Positions 15,270-23,365 of a stretch of 34,062 nucleotides of DNA are shown one piece after another. Numbering within the stretch: position 1 is the stretch's first letter; the number at the start of each line of letters is the position of its first letter. The notes beneath the pieces were generated by a model. The model was not told where the DNA came from and did not search any database. It saw only the letters and a list, made by a program, of their open reading frames with translations. The translations under genes were made by a program, and so were the position numbers. Source of the stretch: Actinomycetes bacterium (GTDB lineage Bacteria; Actinomycetota; Thermoleophilia; Gaiellales; F1-60-MAGs149); the NCBI GenBank assembly GCA_025360225.1, contig JANYCN010000034.1:1-34062 (forward strand). The letters run 5' to 3'.

Positions 15270-15884
15270 TCAGGCTGCGAAGCGGTTTCGCTCGTGGTCA
15301 AACGCCCCGGACCAGAGCTCGTGGGTGAACCGTTCGACGAGGCCGGCCCCTGGCGCCAGCGGACGGTCGACGAATCGAACGGTCGGGTCGTGGTAGAAGG
15401 GCTCGTCGAGGTGACGTTCGGAGACGATGTTGATCGAGACGCCGTCGCACGCCGCGCAGCGAACGGCGACGCCCACGAGACCCGGATGGCGGGTTGGTGC
15501 GAGCCGTGCGAGCCGGGATGGATAGCCGGGTCGCACGTCGTGCTCGCATGCGCAGTAGAAGGTCCACGGCCACACGCCTCGCCGGAGCTTGCGCTCGGTC
15601 CGGTCGGCGAGCTCTGGCGCGACTGGCTCGTCTCGACCCGTCAGGAGGTTACGAAACGTCGTGCTCTCGCGCGGGGCCACCGGGTCGACGTCGAGGTCCC
15701 GCTCCGTCAGCAGAGCGGCGTGCTCGCCAGCGCAGGCGGCACAACCGTAGGTGACGCGGTACACCGGTGGGGACGCCGCTCCAGCAAGGCGCTCGATCGA
15801 CCGGAGCGCCGAGAGCGGCCGCTCGACGTTCCCGTCGGTCGACGGACACGTGAACCGGTAACGGTTGCGTAGCGCGTCGTACAA
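15270..15884 (-). CDS. Conserved-looking cysteine-rich protein of unknown function
   Basis: About 204 residues, not recognised. Cysteines occur as single residues and pairs: FTCPSTDG, YGCAACAGEH, FYCACEHD and VRCAACDG. Two C-x-x-C units (CAAC) suggest zinc binding. The C-terminus is rich in aromatic and acidic residues. No signal peptide or membrane helix is visible. TTG at 15884 is preferred as the start because AGGAGGT lies six bases upstream; an in-frame ATG at 15929, overlapping the diguanylate cyclase stop as ATGA, would add 15 residues and has no good ribosome-binding site. It is probably co-transcribed with the cyclase, or driven by its own sigma-28-like promoter. Confidence 0.7.
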   Translation of the reverse strand: MYDALRNRYRFTCPSTDGNVERPLSALRSIERLAGAASPPVYRVTYGCAACAGEHAALLTERDLDVDPVAPRESTTFRNLLTGRDEPVAPELADRTERKLRRGVWPWTFYCACEHDVRPGYPSRLARLAPTRHPGLVGVAVRCAACDGVSINIVSERHLDEPFYHDPTVRFVDRPLAPGAGLVERFTHELWSGAFDHERNRFAA

Positions 15885-15903
15885 CGAGGCACCTCCTGCT
15901 GGA

Positions 15904-15932
15904 GTATCGGCGATTCGCCGTCGCGTCATGAG
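15904..15932 (-). promoter_or_regulatory. Weak sigma-28-like promoter on the minus strand
   Basis: CTCATG (15932-15927), 15 bases, GCCGATAC (15911-15904), followed by AGGAGGT and the TTG start at 15884. The -10 and spacing match the four better sites in the window, but the -35 is weaker and the site overlaps the end of the cyclase gene, so it may be chance. Confidence 0.3.
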
Positions 15933-16756
15933 GCCGCGCGTACCCGCCGGGGCGCAGCTGCACCAACGACCTCGACCCGGTCGCGGCCCCCACCCTTCGC
16001 GCGGTACAGCGCCGCGTCCGCGGCGGCGAAGAGCGCTTCGGCACTGCGCCCGTTTCCAGGGCACTCTGCGACGCCGGCGCTGATCGTCGTGCCGACGGGG
16101 CGCCGTCCCTGTCCGATGGGCACGACGATCTCGCCTACCGCGGCGCGGATCCGCTCCGCGAGACCGGCTGCCTGGCGCGCCGAGCCGGGCACGAGGACGA
16201 CGAGCTCCTCACCGCCAAAGCGACACGCGACGTCAGAGTCGCGAACGAGCCCGGTGATCGTCGCACCTACGCGAGCGAGAAGGGCGTTGCCGGCGGCGTG
16301 CCCGTAGCGGTCATTGAACTCCTTGAACCGATCAAGGTCGAGCAGCACGAGCGAGCACGTTCCCCCGTACCGTCGAACCCTGCCGACCTCACGGGCGAGC
16401 GCGTCGGCGAAGTAGGCGTACGTGTGCAGACCGGTCAGGCGGTCAACGTCCACCTGCTCGGCGAGCCGGTCGGTGGCGTCGTCCCGGCGCGACGTGCGAT
16501 CGTAGATCGCCACCGCGCCGACGCCGAGCGCGACGCGAACGGGGCCGTCGATCGGCACGAGCCCCGCTCCGACGCAGGAAACGACGAGCCCGACAAGACC
16601 GCCGCCCGCTGCAGCGAAGCCGACGCCAGCCGCTGCAAGCGCCGGTGCGGCGACAGGCTGCCAGTGATCCGCGAGGCCGCTCAGCACCAGCAACAGGACG
16701 CCGCCAACGACCGAGACGAGCCGGAAGCGCCGTTGGCGGATCGAGAGGGCCGTCAC
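15926..16756 (-). CDS. Membrane-bound diguanylate cyclase (GGDEF)
   Basis: 276 residues. It makes cyclic di-GMP from two GTP. Two or three hydrophobic helices (about residues 13-85) are followed directly by a GGDEF domain (about 100-265) with no sensory domain between. Active-site GGEEL is at 181-185 and the metal/substrate segment DLDRFKEFND at 140-149. The inhibitory I-site RxxD is intact (Arg172, Asp175, five residues before GGEEL), so product inhibition is expected. The start is GTG. It is divergent from the flagellar operon across 141 bases that carry a sigma-28-type promoter. With an RsiG-like c-di-GMP reader about 4 kb away it is a natural candidate for setting the signal. Confidence 0.9.
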   Translation of the reverse strand: MTALSIRQRRFRLVSVVGGVLLLVLSGLADHWQPVAAPALAAAGVGFAAAGGGLVGLVVSCVGAGLVPIDGPVRVALGVGAVAIYDRTSRRDDATDRLAEQVDVDRLTGLHTYAYFADALAREVGRVRRYGGTCSLVLLDLDRFKEFNDRYGHAAGNALLARVGATITGLVRDSDVACRFGGEELVVLVPGSARQAAGLAERIRAAVGEIVVPIGQGRRPVGTTISAGVAECPGNGRSAEALFAAADAALYRAKGGGRDRVEVVGAAAPRRVRAAS

Positions 16757-16802
16757 CTAGAGCGTTGTATCAAGGCCGCCGGACGGCGCCGACCAGCCGG
16801 CG

Positions 16803-16831
16803 CTCAAGCTCGTTACGAGCGGTGCCGATAC
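16803..16831 (+). promoter_or_regulatory. Sigma-28/WhiG-type promoter P1 (flgF operon)
   Basis: CTCAAG (16803-16808), 15 bases, GCCGATAC (16824-16831). The -10 matches GCCGATAA in seven of eight bases. It lies 66 bases upstream of the flgF GTG and would drive flgF to csrA. Confidence 0.72.
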
Positions 16832-16897
16832 TGCTTTCAAACCGTACGCGTACCGCTCTGGCGAGCGTCGACGGGTACCGGATCCGGAGGCGCCCCC

Positions 16898-17629
16898 GTG
16901 GAACGAGGGCTCTACATCGCCGCATCAGGGATGCTTGCGGCAGAGATCCGACAGGACGTCATCGCGAACAACCTGGCGAACGCCACCAACCCCGGCTTCA
17001 AGGGCGACAAGCTCGTGCAGCAGGCGTTCGGCGACCTCCTTCTCTCGAACACGCAGACCGGCAATCTGATCGGTCCGCTCTCCGTCGGCACGCAGGTGAA
17101 GACGATCAGCGTCGACCTCTCGAACGGTGGGCCGCAGTTCGACGGACGTCCGCTCGACCTTGCGGTGACCGGCGATGGCTGGTTCGCTGTTGGCGCTTCC
17201 GGCGGCACCACCTACACCCGCAATGGAGCGTTCACGACGAACGCGTCGGGGCAGATCGTCACCGCCCAGGGAGACCCGGTGCTCGACGCGAAGGGGAAGC
17301 CGATCACGATCACCGGCACCGGGCAGGTCTCGATCGCACGAGACGGCACCGTCTCCGTCGGCGGTGCGGTGGCCGGCAAGATCGGGCTCGTCGCCCTCAC
17401 CCCGTCCTCCGTCACGCACCTCGGCATGAACCAGTACGCGGGAACGCCGACCGGGAAGCCCGCCTCCGGCTCGATCGCCCAGGGGGCGCTGGAGTCCTCG
17501 AACATCAACACCGTCACCGAGATGGTGTCGCTGATCCAGAACATGCGCGAGTTCGAGGCCGATCAGAAGGCGATGCGGGCCCTCGACGACACGATCGACA
17601 AGGCTGTCAACCAGGTCGGGAGGGTCTGA
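16898..17629 (+). CDS. flgF: Flagellar basal-body rod protein FlgF
   Basis: 243 residues of the FlgE/F/G rod-hook family, exported by the flagellar type III system to build the rod. The N-terminal IAASGMLAAEIRQDVIANNLAN is the family heptad motif, and the C-terminal VTEMVSLIQNMREFEADQKAM is the conserved coiled-coil end. The middle includes VTGDGWFAV and TYTRNGAFT. Called FlgF because a second, longer family member (FlgG) follows at once. GTG 16898 has GGAGG seven bases upstream; the open frame extends far upstream but over the non-coding promoter and the antisense cyclase gene. The two paralogues could in principle be swapped. Confidence 0.86.
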   Translation: MERGLYIAASGMLAAEIRQDVIANNLANATNPGFKGDKLVQQAFGDLLLSNTQTGNLIGPLSVGTQVKTISVDLSNGGPQFDGRPLDLAVTGDGWFAVGASGGTTYTRNGAFTTNASGQIVTAQGDPVLDAKGKPITITGTGQVSIARDGTVSVGGAVAGKIGLVALTPSSVTHLGMNQYAGTPTGKPASGSIAQGALESSNINTVTEMVSLIQNMREFEADQKAMRALDDTIDKAVNQVGRV

Positions 17630-18414
17630 TGTTGGACGCGCTCTACACGGCGGCAAGCGGCATGCTCGGGCAGCAGACGGCGCTCGACACGATCGCGAAC
17701 AACCTGTCGAACGTCAACACCGTCGGCTTCAAGTCAGGTCGTACGGCGTTCGAGGACCTCCTCTACAACCAGCTCATGCCGTCCGCGGGCGCGGCGCAGG
17801 GCAACCAGATGGGTCTCGGCTCAGCGGTGAGCGCGATCCAGGTGCAGATGGACCAGGGGAACCTGCAGGCGGCGTCGGGCCAGCTCGACATGGGGATCGA
17901 TGGTTCAGGGTTCTTCCGCGTTCAGAAGGCCGACGGCACGACGTTGTACTCCCGCGCCGGCAACTTCGACCGCGATGGCGCCGGGCAACTGGTGACCGCG
18001 CGCGGCGAGCTCGTCCTCGGCACGGACGGCAAGGCGATCGCCTTCCCGCCGGACGCGAACATGGCGACGCTGAACGTCGAGGCGAACGGTGCGATCCGTG
18101 TCGACTCGGCGACGAAGGGTGCGAAGTTCCTCGTCGGCACGATCTCCCTGGCGACGTTCCGCAACGCGGCGGGGCTCGTGCCGCTCGGCGGAAACGCGTA
18201 TGGCGAGAGCCCAAACTCCGGTCCGCCGGTGACCGGCGCGCCGACGACGCCCGGCTTCGGCACGCTCAAGCCGGGCACGTTGGAGATGTCGAACGTGAGC
18301 GCGGTGAACGAGATGGTCGGCATGATCACGACCCAGCGTGCGTTCGAGGCGGTCTCGAAGGTCGTCCAGGCGTCTGATGAGATGCTCGGCATCGCTGACG
18401 GGTTGCGCCGCTGA
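17629..18414 (+). CDS. flgG: Flagellar distal rod protein FlgG
   Basis: 261 residues. YTAASGMLGQQTALDTIANN at the start and MSNVSAVNEMVGMITTQRAFEAVSK near the end are the terminal domains that form the D0 coiled coil; IDGSGFFRV and TLYSRAGNF are in the core. The length matches FlgG (about 260). ATG shares one base with the flgF stop (TGATG). It assembles on the FlgF rod section outside the membrane, exported without a Sec signal. Confidence 0.9.
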   Translation: MLDALYTAASGMLGQQTALDTIANNLSNVNTVGFKSGRTAFEDLLYNQLMPSAGAAQGNQMGLGSAVSAIQVQMDQGNLQAASGQLDMGIDGSGFFRVQKADGTTLYSRAGNFDRDGAGQLVTARGELVLGTDGKAIAFPPDANMATLNVEANGAIRVDSATKGAKFLVGTISLATFRNAAGLVPLGGNAYGESPNSGPPVTGAPTTPGFGTLKPGTLEMSNVSAVNEMVGMITTQRAFEAVSKVVQASDEMLGIADGLRR

Positions 18415-18722
18415 TGGCCGGGATCGGCGGCATCGACGCGGTCGGCCCGCTCCCGAACGGCGTCAAGCCGCCAGCAACGGCGGCCGAGAAGGCGCTCTAC
18501 GAGGCCTGCAAGAGCTTCGAGGCCGTCTTCGCACGCCAGATCGTCGACGGCTGGATGAAGGCCGCCCGCGGCGACGATGCCGCGACCGGCGGCGAGGGGA
18601 TCTACCAGAACATGGCCGACGAGCAGATGACGAAGTCGTTGGTCGACGGCGGCAGCTTCGGTCTGGCGGGCACCCTCTACGGACAGCTTGCTCCGACGGT
18701 GCGGACGGCGCCCACGTCATGA
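18414..18722 (+). CDS. flgJ: FlgJ-type rod-binding protein (no muramidase domain)
   Basis: 102 residues. AEKALYEACKSFEAVFARQIVDGWMKA and MADEQMTKSLVDGGSFGLAGTLY match the rod-binding (Rod-bind) domain of FlgJ, the cap for rod assembly. The C-terminal peptidoglycan hydrolase domain of enterobacterial FlgJ is absent, as is usual in Gram-positive and many other lineages. ATG overlaps the flgG stop by one base and the next start by four. Confidence 0.85.
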   Translation: MAGIGGIDAVGPLPNGVKPPATAAEKALYEACKSFEAVFARQIVDGWMKAARGDDAATGGEGIYQNMADEQMTKSLVDGGSFGLAGTLYGQLAPTVRTAPTS

Positions 18723-19210
18723 CCAGCGAGGCGCTCCGCCATCTCGTCGCGGTGCTGCGCAGCCAGGCCGACTCGGTCGAGGCAGCGCTCGAGCTGTGCG
18801 AGGCCCAGACGTCGGCGATCGTACGGCGCGACCTGGAGGCGATCAACCGGCTCTCGCACGGGCTGGAGCGCGAGGTCGTGGAGGGACGCGTGCTCGAGGA
18901 GCGCCGCCAGGGCTTCGCGGCCGAGCTGGCACACGCCCTCGGGATCGACGCAGGCGAGACGACGCTGTCGACGATTGCCGGCGCTCTTCCGGCGAACGAG
19001 AGTCGTGCGTTGCTCCGCGCCGGCGAGACGGTGATCCGTGCCGTCGAGCGGCTCGCGCGCCAGTCGTCGGCGAACCGCCAGCTGCTCGAACACGAGCTGA
19101 CGATCATCGACCAGGTCGTGAGGATCGCTCACCGGGGCGAGCGCACCGTCTACGCAGGGTCGGGCACCTACGCAGCGACGACGATCGCGCTCCTGGACGC
19201 GAGGGCCTGA
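18719..19210 (+). CDS. flgN: FlgN-family export chaperone
   Basis: 163 residues, almost entirely helical with heptads (LRHLVAVLRSQADSVEAALELCEAQTSA begins it). Size, charge and position immediately before flgK and flgL match FlgN, the cytoplasmic chaperone for the two hook-filament junction proteins. The ATG overlaps the flgJ stop as ATGA. Sequence identity in this family is low, so position is much of the evidence. Confidence 0.78.
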   Translation: MTSEALRHLVAVLRSQADSVEAALELCEAQTSAIVRRDLEAINRLSHGLEREVVEGRVLEERRQGFAAELAHALGIDAGETTLSTIAGALPANESRALLRAGETVIRAVERLARQSSANRQLLEHELTIIDQVVRIAHRGERTVYAGSGTYAATTIALLDARA

Positions 19211-19213
19211 GCC

Positions 19214-20671
19214 GTGGCAGTCTCGACGTTCAACGGCCTAAACATCGCCCTGCGCGGGCTGCTCGCCCAGCAGCGGGCACTCGATGCGACGACGCATAAC
19301 ATCGCGAACGCCAACACCGTCGGCTACACGCGACAGGAAGCGGTCCTCGAGGCGGAGCAGCCGCTCTCGAACGTGTCGGTCTGGGGCATGCAGTTCCCTG
19401 GACAGATCGGTCAGGGCGTGACGGTTTCCTCCTACCGACGCATCCGCGACGTCTTCAACGACGCGCAGCTCCGCGACGCCTCCAGCCAGCAGTCGTCGCT
19501 TGACGTGCAGTACCGCGAGCTCCACGGGACGACGCTCGCGATGCCCGAGCCGTCCGACCGCGGCCTCCAGGCGCTGATGCAGAGGTTCTTCACGGCGTGG
19601 CATGACGTCGCGAACTCGCCGGAGTCGGTCGCCGCGCGTCAGGCACTCGCACAGTCCGCCCAGTCGTTGACGACGGCGATCTCAAGCGCCGCCTCCTCGA
19701 TGGCGCGATCGCGCACGAACGATGACAACGAGATCGACTCCGGCGTCACGAACGTGAACACGATCACCGCCCAGATCGCGACGCTGAACCAGCAGATCGG
19801 CGACACGGTTCTTGCCGGCGCGCAGCTCGACCCGACGACTGGCGCGGTCGTCAAGCCCGGACAGTCGCCGAACGACCTGCTCGACAAGCGCGACAAGCTG
19901 CTTGACGACCTCGCGACCCACATCAACATCACGAGCGTCACCTACGACGATCAGCAACGCGCGACGGTCGTCGTCGCAGGGCTCGCGGTCGTCGCACCCG
20001 GCACCGGCGCAACGCCGATCACGCGAAGCCAGATCGACACGGCATTCGCCTCGGGAGCACTGACCGCCGGCTCGCTGCACGGGCTCGAGACCGCGTGGTC
20101 GACGAAGCTCAACGAGGCGAACCCCACCTCGTACGCGTCACAGCTGAACACCCTCGCGCAGGCGTTGCACGACACCGTCAACGCCCAGCACGCCCTTGGC
20201 GTCGACCTCGCGGGAACGGCCGGCTCGCTGTTCTTCGACATGACCTCACCAACCGGGCCGCCCGGTGCTGCGTCTCGCCTGACGGTCGCCTCCGGGATCC
20301 TCGCGAACCCATCGACGATCGCAGCAGCCGCCGCCGGCGAAGGTCCGGGATCATCCGGCAACGCGAACGCGATCATCGCCCTGCAGCAGGCCGTGACGAC
20401 GGGCTCGACGACGTTCAAGGACTTCTACAACGGCCTGCAGTCTGCGCTTGGTACGGCAACGGCCGGCGCCAACTCGAGCCTCGGCTCGCAGGCGATCGTC
20501 GTGAACGGCCTCACCGACCGTCGGACACAGTCGTCGGGCGTCTCGCTCGACGAGGAGATGTCGAACATGATCAAGTTCCAGCACGCCTACTCCGCCGCCG
20601 CGCGCGTCCTCTCTGCGATGGATGACAACCTCTCGAAGCTGATCAACAGCACCGGCCGGGTCGGTCTCTGA
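19214..20671 (+). CDS. flgK: Flagellar hook-associated protein 1 FlgK
   Basis: 485 residues. The N-terminal FNGLNIALRGLLAQQRALDAT followed by THNIANANTVGYTRQ is the FlgK version of the rod/hook family motif. LDEEMSNMIKFQHAYSAAARVLSAMD at the C-terminus is diagnostic. Forms the first hook-filament junction ring. The start is GTG, three bases after flgN. Length is at the low end of the family, with a reduced middle domain. Confidence 0.93.
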   Translation: MAVSTFNGLNIALRGLLAQQRALDATTHNIANANTVGYTRQEAVLEAEQPLSNVSVWGMQFPGQIGQGVTVSSYRRIRDVFNDAQLRDASSQQSSLDVQYRELHGTTLAMPEPSDRGLQALMQRFFTAWHDVANSPESVAARQALAQSAQSLTTAISSAASSMARSRTNDDNEIDSGVTNVNTITAQIATLNQQIGDTVLAGAQLDPTTGAVVKPGQSPNDLLDKRDKLLDDLATHINITSVTYDDQQRATVVVAGLAVVAPGTGATPITRSQIDTAFASGALTAGSLHGLETAWSTKLNEANPTSYASQLNTLAQALHDTVNAQHALGVDLAGTAGSLFFDMTSPTGPPGAASRLTVASGILANPSTIAAAAAGEGPGSSGNANAIIALQQAVTTGSTTFKDFYNGLQSALGTATAGANSSLGSQAIVVNGLTDRRTQSSGVSLDEEMSNMIKFQHAYSAAARVLSAMDDNLSKLINSTGRVGL

Positions 20672-21567
20672 TGCGGGCAACCGGCTCCGAGCTCGCGTCG
20701 CACGTCCTCTACGACGTCCAACAGGCATACGAGCGCCTGTCGAACACGCAGCGCAAGCTCTCGACGGGCAAGCAGGTCAGTCAGGTCGAGGACGACCCGG
20801 TGGCCGCCGGACGGGCGATGTTCCTGCGCGGCGAGGTGTCGAACCTCAAGCAGTACCAGACGAACGTGGGGGAGGCGCTTGGCTGGTTGAACGCCTCGGA
20901 CTCCGCCATCAGCTCGGTGCAGGACGTCCTGAAGCGCGCGAAGACGTTGCTCGTGCAGGCGGCGAACGGTGCAGTCGACCAGAAGGGGCTGAACGCGATC
21001 GCTGCCGAGGTAACGAAGCTGATCGACGGTGCACGGGGGGACATGAACGCCTCGTTTGCGGGTCGTTACCTGTTCGGCGGCACGCAGACGCTTGCGCCAC
21101 CGTACCCGGGCGCCTCCCTCACCTACGCTGGCGACGGGAACCAGATGCAGCGCGTGATCGGCGACGCGCAGACGGTGCCGCTGAACATGCTCGGCTACCA
21201 GGCGTTCTCGGTGCCGAACACCGCCGGAGGGCAGAACGTGCTGCAGCTCCTCGACCAGATCCGCGTCGACCTGCAGGCAGGGAACCAGACCGCGATTCAG
21301 AACGCCGACTTGAAGGCCGCAGACGCGATGGTCGACCAGATCTCAGGTGCCCGCGCCGAGATCGGGTCACGCGTCAACCGGCTCGAGACGGAGGACTCCC
21401 GGCTCAAGGACCTGTCGCTCAACGTCGCGGGACTCCTGTCGAAGACCGAGGACGCCGACATGGCAAAGACGATGATCGAGTACTCCACCCAGCAGGCCAC
21501 CTACCAGTCCGCGTTGCAGTCCGGCGCCCGTGTCGTCCAGCCGTCACTGCTTGACTTCCTGCGCTAG
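20671..21567 (+). CDS. flgL: Flagellar hook-associated protein 3 FlgL
   Basis: 298 residues. The flagellin-like N-terminus includes LSTGKQVSQVEDDPVAAGRAM, the FlgL signature, and AGRYLFGGTQT and the C-terminal EDADMAKTMIEYSTQQATYQSALQ agree. Second junction ring between hook and filament. ATG overlaps the flgK stop (TGATG). Confidence 0.93.
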   Translation: MRATGSELASHVLYDVQQAYERLSNTQRKLSTGKQVSQVEDDPVAAGRAMFLRGEVSNLKQYQTNVGEALGWLNASDSAISSVQDVLKRAKTLLVQAANGAVDQKGLNAIAAEVTKLIDGARGDMNASFAGRYLFGGTQTLAPPYPGASLTYAGDGNQMQRVIGDAQTVPLNMLGYQAFSVPNTAGGQNVLQLLDQIRVDLQAGNQTAIQNADLKAADAMVDQISGARAEIGSRVNRLETEDSRLKDLSLNVAGLLSKTEDADMAKTMIEYSTQQATYQSALQSGARVVQPSLLDFLR

Positions 21568-21580
21568 CCCGAGGAGCACC

Positions 21581-22087
21581 ATGGCGTCCGTCACCATCGA
21601 GTCCACCCGCTTCGGCCCCGTCGAGATCGACGAGGCGATCATCCTTGACCTGCCGAGCGGCATGATCGGCTTCGCCGAACAACAGCGCTTCGCGATCCTC
21701 AAGCAGCGCGAGGACTCCGTCTTCATGTGGCTGCACTCGGTCGATGACCCGGCGCTGGCGTTCCCGATCGTGTTGCCCTGGGTGTTCTACTGGGACTACG
21801 AGGTCGACCTTGCGGACGCGGACATGGAGGCGATCGGCGTCTCCCGCGCCGATCAGATCTCGATCTACTGCGTCGTCAACGTCGGCGCGGACGTGCGCAA
21901 CGCCACCGTGAACCTGTTCTCGCCGGTGGTGATCAACAACGCCGAGCGGCGGGCGCGCCAGGTGATCAACACGATCGCCGGCTACTCGACCCGCGACCGC
22001 CTGTTCCGTGACGCGGACAGCCCGACGCCGGTCGCGATGCACGAGTCGGAAGCGCCGAACGTCACCGTCCTCTCCGCCAGCCGCTGA
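21581..22087 (+). CDS. fliW: Flagellar assembly factor FliW
   Basis: 168 residues. [21 protein letters not shown] and [10 protein letters not shown]-like [11 protein letters not shown] mark FliW, which binds flagellin or the CsrA protein and so links filament assembly to flagellin translation. ATG 21581 has GAGGAG seven bases upstream; the longer frame overlaps flgL. It is followed by csrA, the usual order. The C-terminal tail beyond about residue 145 is Ser/Pro-rich and looks disordered. Confidence 0.93.
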   Translation: MASVTIESTRFGPVEIDEAIILDLPSGMIGFAEQQRFAILKQREDSVFMWLHSVDDPALAFPIVLPWVFYWDYEVDLADADMEAIGVSRADQISIYCVVNVGADVRNATVNLFSPVVINNAERRARQVINTIAGYSTRDRLFRDADSPTPVAMHESEAPNVTVLSASR

Positions 22088-22139
22088 GCCGCGAACCGCC
22101 AGCTACGCTCCCAGTCATCCACGAGCCAGGGAGGGCCTC

Positions 22140-22367
22140 GTGCTCGTACTTACCCGAAAGGTCGGCGAGACGTTTCTCGTCGGCGACGACATCACCGTCA
22201 CCGTGATCGACATCGTCGGTGGGAACAAGGTGCGCATCGGCATCAACGCGCCGTCGAGCGTCCCTGTCTACCGCGAGGAGATCTGGCACGCGATCCAGGA
22301 GGAGAACCGTGCCGCCGCTGCAGCCGGGACGGCCGACCTCGACGCCCTCGAGGCGGACGGTCGCTGA
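22140..22367 (+). CDS. csrA: Translational regulator CsrA
   Basis: 75 residues. [40 protein letters not shown] is split here as [15 protein letters not shown] and [12 protein letters not shown], the three CsrA signatures. It is an RNA-binding dimer that blocks ribosome access at GGA-containing hairpins. GTG 22140 has GGGAGGG just upstream. The Ala/Asp-rich C-terminal tail resembles the extended CsrA of FliW-containing bacteria, where the extension is needed for FliW binding. Its likely target is the fliC leader, which begins about 50 bases downstream. Confidence 0.94.
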   Translation: MLVLTRKVGETFLVGDDITVTVIDIVGGNKVRIGINAPSSVPVYREEIWHAIQEENRAAAAAGTADLDALEADGR

Positions 22368-22382
22368 CCCTGCACCCGGTCG

Positions 22383-22411
22383 CTCAAGTGTCACCGATCG
22401 TACGCCGATAA
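22383..22411 (+). promoter_or_regulatory. Sigma-28/WhiG-type promoter P2 (fliC)
   Basis: CTCAAG (22383-22388), 15 bases, GCCGATAA (22404-22411), a full match to the sigma-28 -10. It begins 15 bases after the csrA stop and would give a fliC leader of roughly 125 bases. Confidence 0.85.
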
Positions 22412-22459
22412 GCACGATGCATACCGCTTTCAAGCGATAGGCATAGGAGAACCGGAGGA

Positions 22460-22521
22460 GCTGGCGCTCTCCGTTGACGCGACCGGCTTCTGGCGAGGCG
22501 GGTCGTCGAGGAGGCGCCAGC
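22460..22521 (+). promoter_or_regulatory. Long-range stem in the fliC leader
   Basis: GCTGGCGC (22460-22467) pairs perfectly with GCGCCAGC (22514-22521), enclosing 46 bases with a GGA at 22510-22512. Its right arm shares 22520-22521 with the next hairpin, so the two folds compete at their junction. Confidence 0.4.
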
Positions 22522-22539
22522 ATCCCCAGGAGAGGATGC
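22520..22539 (+). promoter_or_regulatory. Putative CsrA-binding hairpin over the fliC ribosome-binding site
   Basis: GCATCC (22520-22525) and GGATGC (22534-22539) form a 6-bp stem with loop CCAGGAGA. The loop exposes AGGA, the preferred CsrA target, and the second GGA (22534-22536) with the Shine-Dalgarno AGGAGAGGA lies within or beside the stem, seven bases from the fliC GTG (22544). Bound CsrA would block initiation. Further GGA motifs lie upstream at 22446, 22454, 22457 and 22510. Confidence 0.6.
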
Positions 22540-22543
22540 AACG

Positions 22544-23359
22544 GTGGCGCTTCGGATCAACACGAACATCGGGTCGTTAACGGCGCACCGCATGCTCGAG
22601 CGGACGCAGAGCGAGCTCTCGGGCTCGATCGAGAAGCTCTCGAGCGGCCTGCGGATCAACCACGCCTCCGACGATGCGGCGGGACTCGCCGTGTCCGAGA
22701 AGCTGCGGGTCGGCATCCTCGGCCTGCAGCAGGCGGCGCGCAACACCCAGGACGGGATCTCGCTCGTCCAGACCGCGGAGGGTGCGCTGAACGAGGTGCA
22801 CTCGATCGTGCAGCGCGTGCGCGAGCTCGCCGTCCAGTACGCGAACGGCACCCTGTCGGCGAACGATCGCTCGGCGATCGCCACGGAGGTCGGCCAGCTC
22901 TCCGCTGAGGTCGGTCGGATCGCCGGCTCGACGAGCTTCAACGGCATCGACCTGCTCTCTGCCAGCACCGTTCTGACGTTCCAGGTCGGTGGCGTCGCAG
23001 GCGAGACGATCACGATGTCGACCGTCGGCATGTACGCAGGTTCGCCTCCGGTGATCGACCCGGCGATCTTCAACCTCGCCTCGACGACCTTCGACGTCGG
23101 CCTCGTCGACGCGGCGATCGCTTCCGTCGCTGACGCTCGCTCGGGGCTCGGCGCGGTGCAGAACCGCCTCGAGCACACGATCGCCAACCTCAACGTCTAC
23201 CAGGAGAACCTGCAGGCGTCCGAGTCGCGGATCCGCGACGTCGACGTCGCGCAGGAGATGGCGAACCTCACCCGCCTGCAGATCCTCTCCCAGTCCGGCG
23301 TCGCGATGCTTGCTCAGGCGAACCAGGCACCGCAGAGCGTGATGCAGCTGCTGAAGTAG
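22544..23359 (+). CDS. fliC: Flagellin
   Basis: 271 residues, a compact flagellin made almost only of the conserved D0/D1 ends. N-terminal ALRINTNIGSLTAHRML and EKLSSGLRINHASDDAAGLA, and RVRELAVQYANGT in D1, are textbook. C-terminal NRLEHTIANLNVYQENLQAS and LSQSGVAMLAQANQAPQSVMQLL complete the terminal coiled coil. The variable domain (about residues 145-195) is only some 50 residues. GTG start with SD seven bases upstream, inside a putative CsrA hairpin. It is transcribed alone or with the next gene from P2. A sugar-nucleotide gene block downstream shares the promoter type, so the filament may be glycosylated. Confidence 0.95.
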   Translation: MALRINTNIGSLTAHRMLERTQSELSGSIEKLSSGLRINHASDDAAGLAVSEKLRVGILGLQQAARNTQDGISLVQTAEGALNEVHSIVQRVRELAVQYANGTLSANDRSAIATEVGQLSAEVGRIAGSTSFNGIDLLSASTVLTFQVGGVAGETITMSTVGMYAGSPPVIDPAIFNLASTTFDVGLVDAAIASVADARSGLGAVQNRLEHTIANLNVYQENLQASESRIRDVDVAQEMANLTRLQILSQSGVAMLAQANQAPQSVMQLLK

Positions 23360-23365
23360 CAGATC

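Noticed and set aside
16298-16897. 200-codon N-terminal extension of FlgF
   Set aside because: It runs antisense to the diguanylate cyclase and through P1; the family N-terminus begins at GTG 16898 with a good ribosome-binding site.
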